A stretch of DNA of 35,444 nucleotides from Spirosoma spitsbergense DSM 19989 (GTDB taxonomy: Bacteria > Bacteroidota > Bacteroidia > Cytophagales > Spirosomataceae): the NCBI RefSeq assembly GCF_000374085.1, contig NZ_KB893591.1, positions 1 through 35,444 of the forward strand, in the 5' to 3' direction. How positions within the stretch are numbered: the stretch's first letter is position 1; each line of letters begins with the position of its first letter. Shown one piece after another: positions 28,509 to 35,444 of the stretch. The position numbers and the translations under genes are program-made. Under the pieces are notes generated by a model. That model made no database searches. It had not been told where the DNA came from and saw only the letters and a list, made by a program, of their open reading frames with translations.

Positions 28509-29557
28509 CTTTCCAGATCTATCCGCAACGATAACTGGCTGGTGCCCGCCGTGGGAATGGAGGTGAAACGCCCGTAGGTCAGCTGGAAGCCTTTCGCCTG
28601 TACCGACGCACCGAAGGAGATACCCGCGCCCCCGGTCGTTAATTTGCCTTCGGCCCGCTTCTGATGGTTATAGCCAACCAGGATGTTTACGTTGCGGTGA
28701 ATCAGCAGTTCGGCGCCGATGCTCAGGTGCCTGGCTATTTTCTCGGTCACGCTGGTGGTTTTGGGGATGGGGTTACCGCTCAGGTCATACCGGATGTTCA
28801 GGTTGGGGTCGTTGTAGCCGATATCCAAGCGTTGCAGGTGGTGGGCCGTCAGGGTCAGGCGAATGGGGGCGTGTTCGGGTTTAAGCGTAACCCCCGCCTG
28901 CAAATCGAAGGGCAGGTCGGCCTGTAGCGGCCCGTAATTTTTGAGCAGATACCCAACATTTTTTGCCACCAGCCCAAAGGTGAGGTCGCGTTTGGGGTGC
29001 CGCCATACACCCCCCAGATCGGCCAGAACACCAAAAGCGGAATACGTATCGATGCTCAACCCAACCGCTTTGATGGTTGCCCCGAGGGTGAAATTGCCTT
29101 CCGTTCGGGCGTGGGTCAGGCTCAGGGCGTAGTCGTTGGCCGTAAACGTGCCGAGGGTATTGCCCGCTGGGTCGGTGAGATCAAACTGACCGTACGTCAG
29201 GTACTGCAACCCAACGGCCCAACCCGAATAGCCATCGGTGCCTGTTTTCTTTACGGGCAGTCCGTATTGCAGCGTGTAGTATTTTGCCGCTGCCAGATAG
29301 GGCATCAGGCTGATGGATAACTCGTTGTTTTTGACTGAATCGGTCAGAGCGGGATTGTTCAGGTGATAGGCACCATCGGGGCTAACGGCACTGGCAACCT
29401 GTCCGCCCAAAGCCGCGACGCGGGCGTGCGTGGGCAGGTCGAGAAACGAAAAGACGCGCTGCCCGCCGAGGGGCTGGGCATGGACGGACGCAATGGCCGT
29501 TAAAAAAACAAGAAAAACGCAGAGCCAAAAACGCAGGAGTTCTAATCGTATTTTCAC
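28493..29557 (-). CDS. porQ: type IX secretion system protein PorQ
   Basis: PorQ is an outer-membrane beta-barrel of the PorV/FadL-like group linked to type IX secretion. The protein opens with a signal peptide (FWLCVFLVFLTAIASVHAQ) and the family signature VFSFLDLPTHARVAALGG, followed by DGAYHLNNPAL and then alternating amphipathic strands to the C-terminus. From the GTG at 29557 it has 354 residues. The upstream ATG at 29608 would overlap the previous gene and spoil the signal peptide. It is the last gene of the five-gene operon and overlaps the nested palindrome by its last codons. Confidence 0.85.
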   Translation of the reverse strand: MKIRLELLRFWLCVFLVFLTAIASVHAQPLGGQRVFSFLDLPTHARVAALGGQVASAVSPDGAYHLNNPALTDSVKNNELSISLMPYLAAAKYYTLQYGLPVKKTGTDGYSGWAVGLQYLTYGQFDLTDPAGNTLGTFTANDYALSLTHARTEGNFTLGATIKAVGLSIDTYSAFGVLADLGGVWRHPKRDLTFGLVAKNVGYLLKNYGPLQADLPFDLQAGVTLKPEHAPIRLTLTAHHLQRLDIGYNDPNLNIRYDLSGNPIPKTTSVTEKIARHLSIGAELLIHRNVNILVGYNHQKRAEGKLTTGGAGISFGASVQAKGFQLTYGRFTSIPTAGTSQLSLRIDLERIIGH

Positions 29558-29591
29558 AGGGCAAAGGTCAGAAAAAAAGCCGGGTACCCGC

Positions 29592-30335
29592 TTACAGCCC
29601 AAACCCAATTTTTAGGCCGAGGGCCAGGCTGGGCTGAAGGCGGTTGCCCGGCTTGAAACGGTCGTAGGTAAATCCACCGCCGGAGGTGTCGATAGATGGG
29701 GTGAGTTCGGTGATTCCATACCGCACCCCAACTCCCAGGTAAAAGTCCAGCAGCACGCGGGATAGCGTAGAAAGAGACGGGCCGGGAATGGCAATCTGCC
29801 GCCCCCATTTAACATGGCTGCCCATTATGAACCGACTAATGGTCTGCTGCCCGTTCGGGAAGTTGGCGTCGGGGTCGTACAGGACCAGGTTTTTGGTCCC
29901 GTTTATCTGTTTCGCCAGGCCTTCGATGGCCAGGTAGTTGCCCAGCGGGAAGGTGCTTCGAATATGAATGGCTTTCTTCCTGTTCGTGCGGTACCGGCCT
30001 GTATAGTGCCGCCACTCCGATCGTACCCGCCAGATGGACCAGTCGGCGAAGTTTTGTTTTTCGTCGGTCACTACTGATAGCCCTTTGTGCCCAAACCCCA
30101 CTTCGGCCTGCACCGAACTGCGCGGGCTGACCCGTACTTCCAGCCCGCCCTGAATGGTCGCATCCGGGTCGAGCAGGAGGGAGAGGGGAGCCAGTTTTAT
30201 AACCACATGAACAGGCCGGTACTGAATCGTGGAATCCTGCCCGAATGAACGAACCGAAACGGTCAGTAGTAGTAAAAAGAGCAATAAGCGAAGAATAATG
30301 ATCGTAAAATGGTGCCTGGTAGTGTCAAAACGCAT
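29592..30335 (-). CDS. DUF3575-type outer-membrane protein, second copy
   Basis: The 247-residue protein has a signal peptide (ILRLLLFLLLLTVSVRSFGQ) and the DUF3575 pattern VVIKLAPLSLLLDPDATIQGGLEV, then strand-rich sequence ending in LGLKIGFGL, a typical beta-barrel end. It is clearly related to the upstream gene (shared KxAPLSL..DPD.TIQ, VRSEWRHY, IAVEG/LAIEG, HVKYGRQ/HVKWGRQ, DxYLGxGxR), a tandem duplication. Its ATG overlaps the stop of that gene by 11 nt. DUF3575 proteins are of unknown function, some linked to fimbrial or envelope roles. Confidence 0.82.
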   Translation of the reverse strand: MRFDTTRHHFTIIILRLLLFLLLLTVSVRSFGQDSTIQYRPVHVVIKLAPLSLLLDPDATIQGGLEVRVSPRSSVQAEVGFGHKGLSVVTDEKQNFADWSIWRVRSEWRHYTGRYRTNRKKAIHIRSTFPLGNYLAIEGLAKQINGTKNLVLYDPDANFPNGQQTISRFIMGSHVKWGRQIAIPGPSLSTLSRVLLDFYLGVGVRYGITELTPSIDTSGGGFTYDRFKPGNRLQPSLALGLKIGFGL

Positions 30336-31086
30336 ACCCGATTTTAGCGCCATAAGCCACGCTGATGAGCGCGTAGGGCGTTGGCGAGAAGGCATCAAAC
30401 AGGGTAAAATTTCCCGGTCCGTAATAAAACTGGTTGTTGGGTTCCTGGAACCGCTCAATCTGCCGTACCCGGAAACCAAGCCCCAGATAAATATCGGCCA
30501 GGAGTCGGTTGTTGTCCCGTATCAGCGGAAACTGCCGCCCGTATTTAACGTGTCCACCCCAAACGAACTTCTGTAAAGGTGTCGTAAAAAGCTGGTAATA
30601 CTGACACGGCCCGGTTGTGCAGCCTACACCCAGGGTACCACTCTCCCGCACATTAACCTGCTTGTAGAAACCTTCGACGGCAATGTAGCGGCCAATGGGT
30701 CGATCCGTTTTGTTGAGATAATACCGCCACTCAACCCGGCTGCGCCAGACTTCTTTATGGCTGTAGCGCGTGTTCTGGGACGACTGCCACAAATTCATCC
30801 CCTGAAAACCATACCCCCCTTCGAACTGCACGGCGTTGTGCTGACCAAAGAGCCGCTCGATGCCAAACTGAATGGTGTTATCGGGGTCGAATAAACTGAG
30901 CGGAGCGAATTTAACCACCCACCGGCGGGCCGGGTCGTTGAGGATTTCCGGATTAGGCAAAGGCTGAATCGACTGCGCCCGAACGCCCAAAGCTACAATC
31001 CAAACCAACAGGGCTGCTGAAAAGAATACGGCATTATGGCGAAGCCACCGGGTTAATTGAGTTGTATCAAATAGTTGCCGTTTCAC
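30325..31086 (-). CDS. DUF3575-type outer-membrane protein, first copy
   Basis: Homologous to the next gene (see that entry for shared motifs). From the GTG at 31086 it has 253 residues, a fine signal peptide (AVFFSAALLVWIVALGVRAQ) and an N-terminus that aligns with its paralogue (KRQLFDTTQL against MRFDTTRHH). The frame continues upstream to an ATG at 31230 which overlaps the previous stop as ATGA. That would bury the signal 65 residues deep and read through the C-rich palindrome at 31081-31183. The GTG is itself inside that repeat. Which start is used is not settled. Confidence 0.75.
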   Translation of the reverse strand: MKRQLFDTTQLTRWLRHNAVFFSAALLVWIVALGVRAQSIQPLPNPEILNDPARRWVVKFAPLSLFDPDNTIQFGIERLFGQHNAVQFEGGYGFQGMNLWQSSQNTRYSHKEVWRSRVEWRYYLNKTDRPIGRYIAVEGFYKQVNVRESGTLGVGCTTGPCQYYQLFTTPLQKFVWGGHVKYGRQFPLIRDNNRLLADIYLGLGFRVRQIERFQEPNNQFYYGPGNFTLFDAFSPTPYALISVAYGAKIGYAF

Positions 31087-31183
31087 CACCCCCAACCCCC
31101 TCCTAAAACAGGAGGTGGCTAACCAGAAGGGGGATTTTTTTAAGTCCCCACCCTGTTTTATGAGGGGGTTGGGGGTGGTGAAA
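31081..31183. repeat. C-rich palindromic repeat over the start of a DUF3575 gene
   Basis: Bases 31081-31118 pair with 31147-31183 with few mismatches. The arms contain CCACCCCCAACCCCCTC and TAAAACAGG. Between them a G-run/T-run/C-run (AGGGGGATTTTTTTAAGTCCCC) forms an inner hairpin. Repeats of this C-rich type recur between genes in other Bacteroidota genomes (recalled, not checked). It has entered between the LVIVD gene and the signal peptide of the DUF3575 gene. Confidence 0.85.
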
Positions 31184-31226
31184 CAGCGGTTAGTGGCTTT
31201 ACCTAAGTCCTCAACTAAACGGTGTT

Positions 31227-31973
31227 TCATGGCTGAACGGGGATTTTACTGAGCAGTTTGAGTTGCTTCAGGTTGGCATAGCTATACTGGTAAATACCGC
31301 CCGGCCCCGTAACGATGAGCCGCTTTTGGGTCGGAATCACGTCGTAGGTCTTTACACTGTCGATGAACTGAACTTCCTGAATAGCGAGTGGATTGCTGAT
31401 ATCCAGCACCCGCAGGCCATACTCCCCTTCCCCCACAAACAGCAGACTACTGTCGGCACCCAGGCCGTGCGGGTTAGTCATTGGGTAACTTTTGAGCAGT
31501 CTGGGACTGGCGAGGTTGCTGATGTCCACCACATCGAGCGTATTAGCCGACGTATTCCGGCAGGGCGTTCCACTCCGCAGCGTCACGTACGCATAATTAC
31601 CCTGCGCCACCACCGGATCGCAGCTTTGGATGTGGCTGTAGAAACCGAGTTGCCGGGGATTGTCAGGCTGAGCAAGGGTATAAATGTACATCCCCGTCTG
31701 GGTGCCGATAAACAGGTTATTCCGGTACGGGAAAATGGTTTCGACTCCGAAGCCGAGCGGGGTTTTGCTGCCCGGTTTGGGGTCGCTGCTGGTCGAGATG
31801 TCGTAGGTCTGTAACGCCGTGTTGCTGACGGTGTAGAGATGATTACCGCTGATGGTAAACCGGGCCGTTGAGCCACCTACCCCCGAACCGGGTGAGGGCG
31901 CATCGGTGCCGCTATCCTTCGCACAGGCCGTCAGTAAAAGTAAGGCGATAGGAATCAGGTAGAAACGGTTCAT
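31227..31973 (-). CDS. LVIVD-repeat lipoprotein, longer
   Basis: The 248-residue protein has a lipobox (LIPIALLLLTAC, anchor Cys at about residue 17) and a beta-propeller-like body with LVIVD-type blocks: LQTYDISTSSDPKPGS, YIYTLAQPDNPRQLG, LDVVDISNLASPRLL and LRVLDISNPLAIQEV. Such repeats form surface propellers of unknown ligand. The upstream in-frame start at 32093 would overlap the preceding gene, so the ATG at 31973 was chosen. It lies 31 nt after that gene. Confidence 0.85.
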   Translation of the reverse strand: MNRFYLIPIALLLLTACAKDSGTDAPSPGSGVGGSTARFTISGNHLYTVSNTALQTYDISTSSDPKPGSKTPLGFGVETIFPYRNNLFIGTQTGMYIYTLAQPDNPRQLGFYSHIQSCDPVVAQGNYAYVTLRSGTPCRNTSANTLDVVDISNLASPRLLKSYPMTNPHGLGADSSLLFVGEGEYGLRVLDISNPLAIQEVQFIDSVKTYDVIPTQKRLIVTGPGGIYQYSYANLKQLKLLSKIPVQP

Positions 31974-32004
31974 TGGTTCATGGGAAAATGGGTGAACAGG
32001 CGAT

Positions 32005-32538
32005 TTAACGATAACACTGGGGGTTTTCGACCGGGGCTTTTTCCCAGCGGACGACAACGCCCCGGTCGCGGTCAACGCACTCGAACCGCACATTGGTGAC
32101 GAGGGGGTAGGCCGGGTACTCGAACACGTTTTCGACTCGTTTCACTACCCGGACGTTGCGCGGATTGGCGATGTTGATGGCGACCAGGTCCAGGAAATTA
32201 TCGGCGTACAGGATACTGTCTTTGACTGCGATTTCGTGATTACCGGGAATTGACAGGAACGCCAGCGTGACCGGTTGGGCCGGATTTCGATTGTCTATCA
32301 CATGAATTCCATTACCTGCCTCATTGATAAACAGGTACTTGTCTTTTACGTAGATTTTACCCGCGTTTTTCAGCGGTTGCGGAGCCAGCACCTGCACCGT
32401 CCGGATATCGGCATACGCAGCGTACACGGGTCGGTAGGTATCACCCGTGGTGGGCGGAGAGGGGGCAGCGGGGCGATAACAACTATCGAAGCCGAGGCAG
32501 AGAAGGAACAGAACGAATAAAAGAAACGGTCGATTCAT
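32005..32538 (-). CDS. LVIVD-repeat lipoprotein, shorter
   Basis: The 177-residue protein has a lipobox-like signal (LFVLFLLCLGFDSC) and one or two LVIVD-type blocks: GIHVIDNRNPAQPV and LDLVAINIANPRNVRVVKRVENVF. It ends in GVVVRWEKAPVENPQC, a tail seen in similar Cytophagales proteins (recalled). It is the first gene of the operon LVIVD, LVIVD, DUF3575, DUF3575, porQ. A -7 element for this strand was not found in the 102-nt divergent gap. Confidence 0.82.
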   Translation of the reverse strand: MNRPFLLFVLFLLCLGFDSCYRPAAPSPPTTGDTYRPVYAAYADIRTVQVLAPQPLKNAGKIYVKDKYLFINEAGNGIHVIDNRNPAQPVTLAFLSIPGNHEIAVKDSILYADNFLDLVAINIANPRNVRVVKRVENVFEYPAYPLVTNVRFECVDRDRGVVVRWEKAPVENPQCYR

Positions 32539-32603
32539 GGCTGATGTGTTCACACAGTAAGGATACAAAAACAATCAAAACCGTTGGAATCCGGAAGAAA
32601 AAT

Positions 32604-32611
32604 TAACTTTG
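32604..32611 (+). promoter_or_regulatory. acyl-CoA carboxylase promoter -7 element
   Basis: TAACTTTG matches TAnnTTTG, with TTG at 32584-32586 17 nt upstream (slightly short). It lies 29 nt before the ATG at 32641 and rules out the in-frame TTG start at 32584. Confidence 0.5.
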
Positions 32612-32640
32612 TTCCTACGTCTTTTCGTCTAAACCCGCTT

Positions 32641-34227
32641 ATGCAACCATCAACAGCCAGCCAAACGCCGGAATCCCAACCCTTAAAACCAACTAAAACA
32701 GAAACCCTGGCCCAGAAAAATGCCGAAGCCGAACTCGGTGGTGGGCAGAAACGCATTGATGCTCAGCACAAAAAAGGGAAACTGACTGCCCGCGAACGCA
32801 TTGCGCTGCTGATAGACGAAGGCTCGTTTGAAGAGATTGGTAAGTTCGTGATGCACCGCACCCGCGATTTCGGGCTGGACAAAGAACACTACCTCGGCGA
32901 TGGCGTCGTCACGGGCTACGGCACCGTAGCGGGTCGGCTGGTGTACGTATTTGCCCAGGACTTCACCGTCTTTGGCGGGGCACTCTCCGAAACCCACGCC
33001 GAAAAAATCTGTAAACTGATGGACCTCGCCCTGCAAAACGGCGCACCCATTATCGGTTTGAACGACTCCGGCGGTGCCCGCATTCAGGAAGGCGTACTAT
33101 CGCTGGCGGGGTATGCCGATATTTTTTATCGGAACACCAGAGCATCGGGCGTTATCCCGCAACTCTCGGCCATTATGGGCCCCTGCGCGGGCGGGGCGGT
33201 TTACTCCCCGGCCATCACCGACTTTATTTTCATGGTCGAGAACACGAGCTATATGTTTGTGACCGGCCCCAGCGTGGTGAAAACCGTTACCCACGAAACT
33301 GTAACGGCCGAAGAATTGGGCGGAGCCAGCACGCATAGCACTAAGTCGGGCGTAACGCATTTTGCCTGCGCCAATGAGCTGGCCTGCATTCAGCAACTCA
33401 AACAACTGCTGAGTTATATCCCGCAAAACTGCGAGGATGAGCCGCCTATGCTGGCCTATGAAGCGCACGATGAAAGTCGTCCCGCGTTAAACTCAATCAT
33501 CCCCGATAACCCGAATCAGCCGTACGACATGCGGGAGGTAATCGAGGCACTGGTAGATGCGGACAGTTTCATGGAAGTACACAAGAACTTCGCCGAGAAT
33601 ATCGTGGTCGGTTTCGCCCGAATCGGTGGGAGGAGCATCGGCGTAGTCGGTAATCAGCCCGCGGTATTGGCGGGGGTGCTGGACATCAATGCCAGTACGA
33701 AAGCGGCCCGGTTCGTACGGTTCTGCGACTGTTTCAACGTGCCGCTGCTGGTGCTGGAAGATGTGCCCGGTTTTCTGCCCGGCACCGACCAGGAGTGGAA
33801 CGGCATTATCACCAACGGCGCAAAGTTACTTTACGCGTTCTGCGAGGCCACCGTGCCCCGCGTTACGGTCATTACCCGAAAGGCGTACGGGGGCGCGTAC
33901 GATGTGATGAACTCCAAGCACATTGGGGCCGATATGAACTACGCCTGGCCATCGGCCGAAATTGCCGTGATGGGGGCCAGTGGAGCCGCCGAGATTATTT
34001 TCAAGCGCGAAATCGCCGAAGCAGAAGATCCGCAGGCCAAACTCCAGGAGAAAGTGCTGGACTACACCGAGAAGTTTGCCAACCCCTACCGGGCCGCTTT
34101 CAGAGGCTATATCGACGAAGTTATCATGCCCGACCAGACCCGCCAGAAACTTATCCGGGCGTTTGGGATGCTGGAAAATAAAGTGGCAGGTATGCCAAAG
34201 AAAAAGCACGGGAATATCCCGTTGTAG
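32641..34227 (+). CDS. acyl-CoA carboxylase beta subunit (propionyl-CoA type)
   Basis: The carboxyltransferase subunit moves CO2 from biotin to propionyl- or acetyl-CoA. The 528 residues show [19 protein letters not shown], the CoA-side oxyanion block [27 protein letters not shown], and the biotin-side block [19 protein letters not shown] with [15 protein letters not shown]. The C-terminal [15 protein letters not shown] and KKKHGNIPL are typical. The biotin carboxylase partner is not in the window. The stop is followed by only 93 nt before uvsE. Confidence 0.95.
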   Translation: MQPSTASQTPESQPLKPTKTETLAQKNAEAELGGGQKRIDAQHKKGKLTARERIALLIDEGSFEEIGKFVMHRTRDFGLDKEHYLGDGVVTGYGTVAGRLVYVFAQDFTVFGGALSETHAEKICKLMDLALQNGAPIIGLNDSGGARIQEGVLSLAGYADIFYRNTRASGVIPQLSAIMGPCAGGAVYSPAITDFIFMVENTSYMFVTGPSVVKTVTHETVTAEELGGASTHSTKSGVTHFACANELACIQQLKQLLSYIPQNCEDEPPMLAYEAHDESRPALNSIIPDNPNQPYDMREVIEALVDADSFMEVHKNFAENIVVGFARIGGRSIGVVGNQPAVLAGVLDINASTKAARFVRFCDCFNVPLLVLEDVPGFLPGTDQEWNGIITNGAKLLYAFCEATVPRVTVITRKAYGGAYDVMNSKHIGADMNYAWPSAEIAVMGASGAAEIIFKREIAEAEDPQAKLQEKVLDYTEKFANPYRAAFRGYIDEVIMPDQTRQKLIRAFGMLENKVAGMPKKKHGNIPL

Positions 34228-34320
34228 GCAAAACATGGGCACAGTGAGTACCATTCATCTACGCTTGCCCGAATGCCGGCAAAAAAATAACTGAAATAGG
34301 GTTGGTTTCGTTACCATAGA

Positions 34321-35247
34321 ATGACGACGCTAACACCATCATCTGCTGGGTATGCCTGCATCAATTTAAGCCTTCAGGCCGCTAAAGTCACGACGAACCG
34401 GGGCATGATTCGCAAGACGTTTACCGAGCGGGGCATTGCCTATGCCTCAGCGCTTGCCTTGAAAAACGTGCAGGACTTATTGACCATCGTGGACTGGAAC
34501 CTGCAACAGGATATCCGGTTATTCCGCATTTCGTCGGATCTGTTTCCCTGGGCATCGGAATACCGGCTGGCTGATCTGCCTGATTTTACCGATATCCGCG
34601 CTAAACTCGAAGCCATTGGCAGCCGCCCCATCCGGTTAACGACCCATCCTGGCCCTTTCAATCAGATGGCGGGTCAGGGAAAAGTGCTCGACAATACCAT
34701 AAAAGACCTTGAATATCAATCAGAACTGTTTGATCTGATGGGTTTAAAGCCTTCGCACTGGAACAAGATCAACATTCACGTGGGGGGTGCCTATGGCGAC
34801 AAAGTAGCAACCAGGGCCCGTTTTTCTCAGAATTTTTATTTGCTCTCCGACCACCTCCGCGCCCGGCTGACGGTTGAGAATGACGATCGACCGAGCCTGT
34901 ATACGGTTGCCGATCTGGTGCCGGTTTATGAACGAACGGGTATACCGATTGTCTTTGATTACTTTCATCACTCCCTCAATCCTGGCCTGCAAACCGAAGA
35001 AGAAGCTTTCCTGATGGCCTATGCTACCTGGGATGTACGCCCCGTATTTCACTTTTCGGATTCGCGCCAGTTGCACGAAGATCCCAAAGCCCGGCGCGAA
35101 GCGCATGCCGACTGGCTCTACTCGCGGGTAAACACCTACGGCAAAGCGGTAGATATTGTTTATGAGTGTAAGCTAAGTACAGGACAAAAGTGGTACAAGG
35201 TGGCCAACAGGTTGGCCTTTAAGGATTCTATCGCGCAGTTCATCTAA
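34321..35247 (+). CDS. uvsE: UV damage endonuclease UvsE
   Basis: UvsE is a TIM-barrel endonuclease that nicks DNA 5' of UV photoproducts. The 308 residues carry the family blocks GYACINLSL, DIRLFRISSDLFPWASEY, LTTHPGPFNQMA, INIHVGGAYGDK, LTVENDDRPSLY, PIVFDYFHHSLNP and PVFHFSDSR, covering the metal-binding His/Glu/Asp residues. The C-terminus (AVDIVYECKLSTGQKW and on) is the expected place for the ending. The last 75 nt overlap, on the other strand, the reading frame of a transposase fragment. Confidence 0.93.
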   Translation: MTTLTPSSAGYACINLSLQAAKVTTNRGMIRKTFTERGIAYASALALKNVQDLLTIVDWNLQQDIRLFRISSDLFPWASEYRLADLPDFTDIRAKLEAIGSRPIRLTTHPGPFNQMAGQGKVLDNTIKDLEYQSELFDLMGLKPSHWNKINIHVGGAYGDKVATRARFSQNFYLLSDHLRARLTVENDDRPSLYTVADLVPVYERTGIPIVFDYFHHSLNPGLQTEEEAFLMAYATWDVRPVFHFSDSRQLHEDPKARREAHADWLYSRVNTYGKAVDIVYECKLSTGQKWYKVANRLAFKDSIAQFI

Positions 35248-35444
35248 ACCGTGACGGAATAAACTAAACAACGCTTGGCATCGGCCTGTCAAGTTGCGGG
35301 TTGGTATTTTATGACCCGCTTTGATGAGCCACTCGCCCGTTTCAAGGGCCCAAATCAGACTCATTGACAAGATAAACAACAGCCGACGAAGGCGATGATG
35401 CTTGGTTAGGCCACACCCTTCTAAATCAAAGCCTCTGGATTTGA
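35173..35444 (-). CDS. IS4-type transposase, C-terminal fragment cut by the window edge
   Basis: The minus-strand frame is open to the right edge, so the start lies outside. It reads GFDLEGCGLTKHHRLRRLLF, then MSLIWALETGEWLIKAG, and LFSLFRHGLDELRDRIL. This is the C-terminal pattern of IS4-type DDE transposases (GF..E..HLT...R...LL, W....G..L, SLFR.GLD.LR). After RDRIL the frame runs another 16 residues through uvsE on the opposite strand to a TAG at 35175-35173. The real element end is probably near 35250, so the last residues may be foreign readthrough. Confidence 0.75.
   Translation of the reverse strand, partial: KSRGFDLEGCGLTKHHRLRRLLFILSMSLIWALETGEWLIKAGHKIPTRNLTGRCQALFSLFRHGLDELRDRILKGQPVGHLVPLLSCT

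Noticed and set aside
34201..34227. Palindrome ACGGGAATATCCCGT at the end of the carboxylase gene as a terminator
   Set aside because: The stem has only six pairs, lies in coding sequence and has no T tract.

Overview
The window looks like chromosomal DNA of a Bacteroidota bacterium, most like Cytophagales (Spirosoma-type). The evidence is a short primary sigma factor of 287 residues without region 1.1, a PorQ-type type IX secretion protein, DUF3575 and LVIVD-repeat envelope proteins, and promoters of the Bacteroidota form (TTG, about 19 nt, TAnnTTTG). The assignment rests on recognition of families, not on a search. Both window edges cut through transposase genes: an ISAs1-type C-terminus on the left and an IS4-type C-terminus on the right.

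Layout. 1-300: end of an insertion sequence. 314-4031 (+): rpsO, pnp and the primary sigma factor gene, a translation / RNA decay / transcription block closed by a strong terminator. 4064-4666 (-): a DUF433/DUF5615 pair resembling a type II toxin-antitoxin module. 4774-12696 (-): a run read in the order rel/spoT, fur, purA, a protein resembling the psi subunit of DNA polymerase III, and two membrane proteins that share a coiled-coil / four-helix / coiled-coil plan. 12812-14447 (+): tRNA-Leu(TAG) with a textbook promoter, then the trigger factor gene. 14641-16911 (-): katG, with two OxyR-type operators upstream.

17142-22843 (-): a lipoprotein, a YciO-type protein, a family 2 glycosyltransferase, a YihY/BrkB membrane protein, a thioesterase and MltG. 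23174-24855 (+): an MFS transporter overlapping a small CxGH-motif protein. 24885-26276 (-): hslU. 26433-28319 (+): a secreted GH20 hexosaminidase. 28493-32538 (-): a compact five-gene envelope operon of two LVIVD lipoproteins, two tandem DUF3575 proteins and PorQ. 32641-35247 (+): an acyl-CoA carboxylase beta subunit and the UV endonuclease UvsE, which runs tail-to-tail into the right-hand transposase fragment.

Most of the window is housekeeping. The accessory signal lies between and at the edges of genes. There are unusually long, perfect or near-perfect hairpins directly after stop codons (8268-8320, 14466-14522, 17060-17138). There is a recurrent family of palindromes built from AATGA/TCATT words (best at 12978-13064 and 28318-28508). 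A C-rich palindromic repeat at 31081-31183 lies over the start of an outer-membrane gene. The gene-level leads are the psi-like protein, the paired coiled-coil membrane proteins, the katG operators and the five-gene envelope operon.
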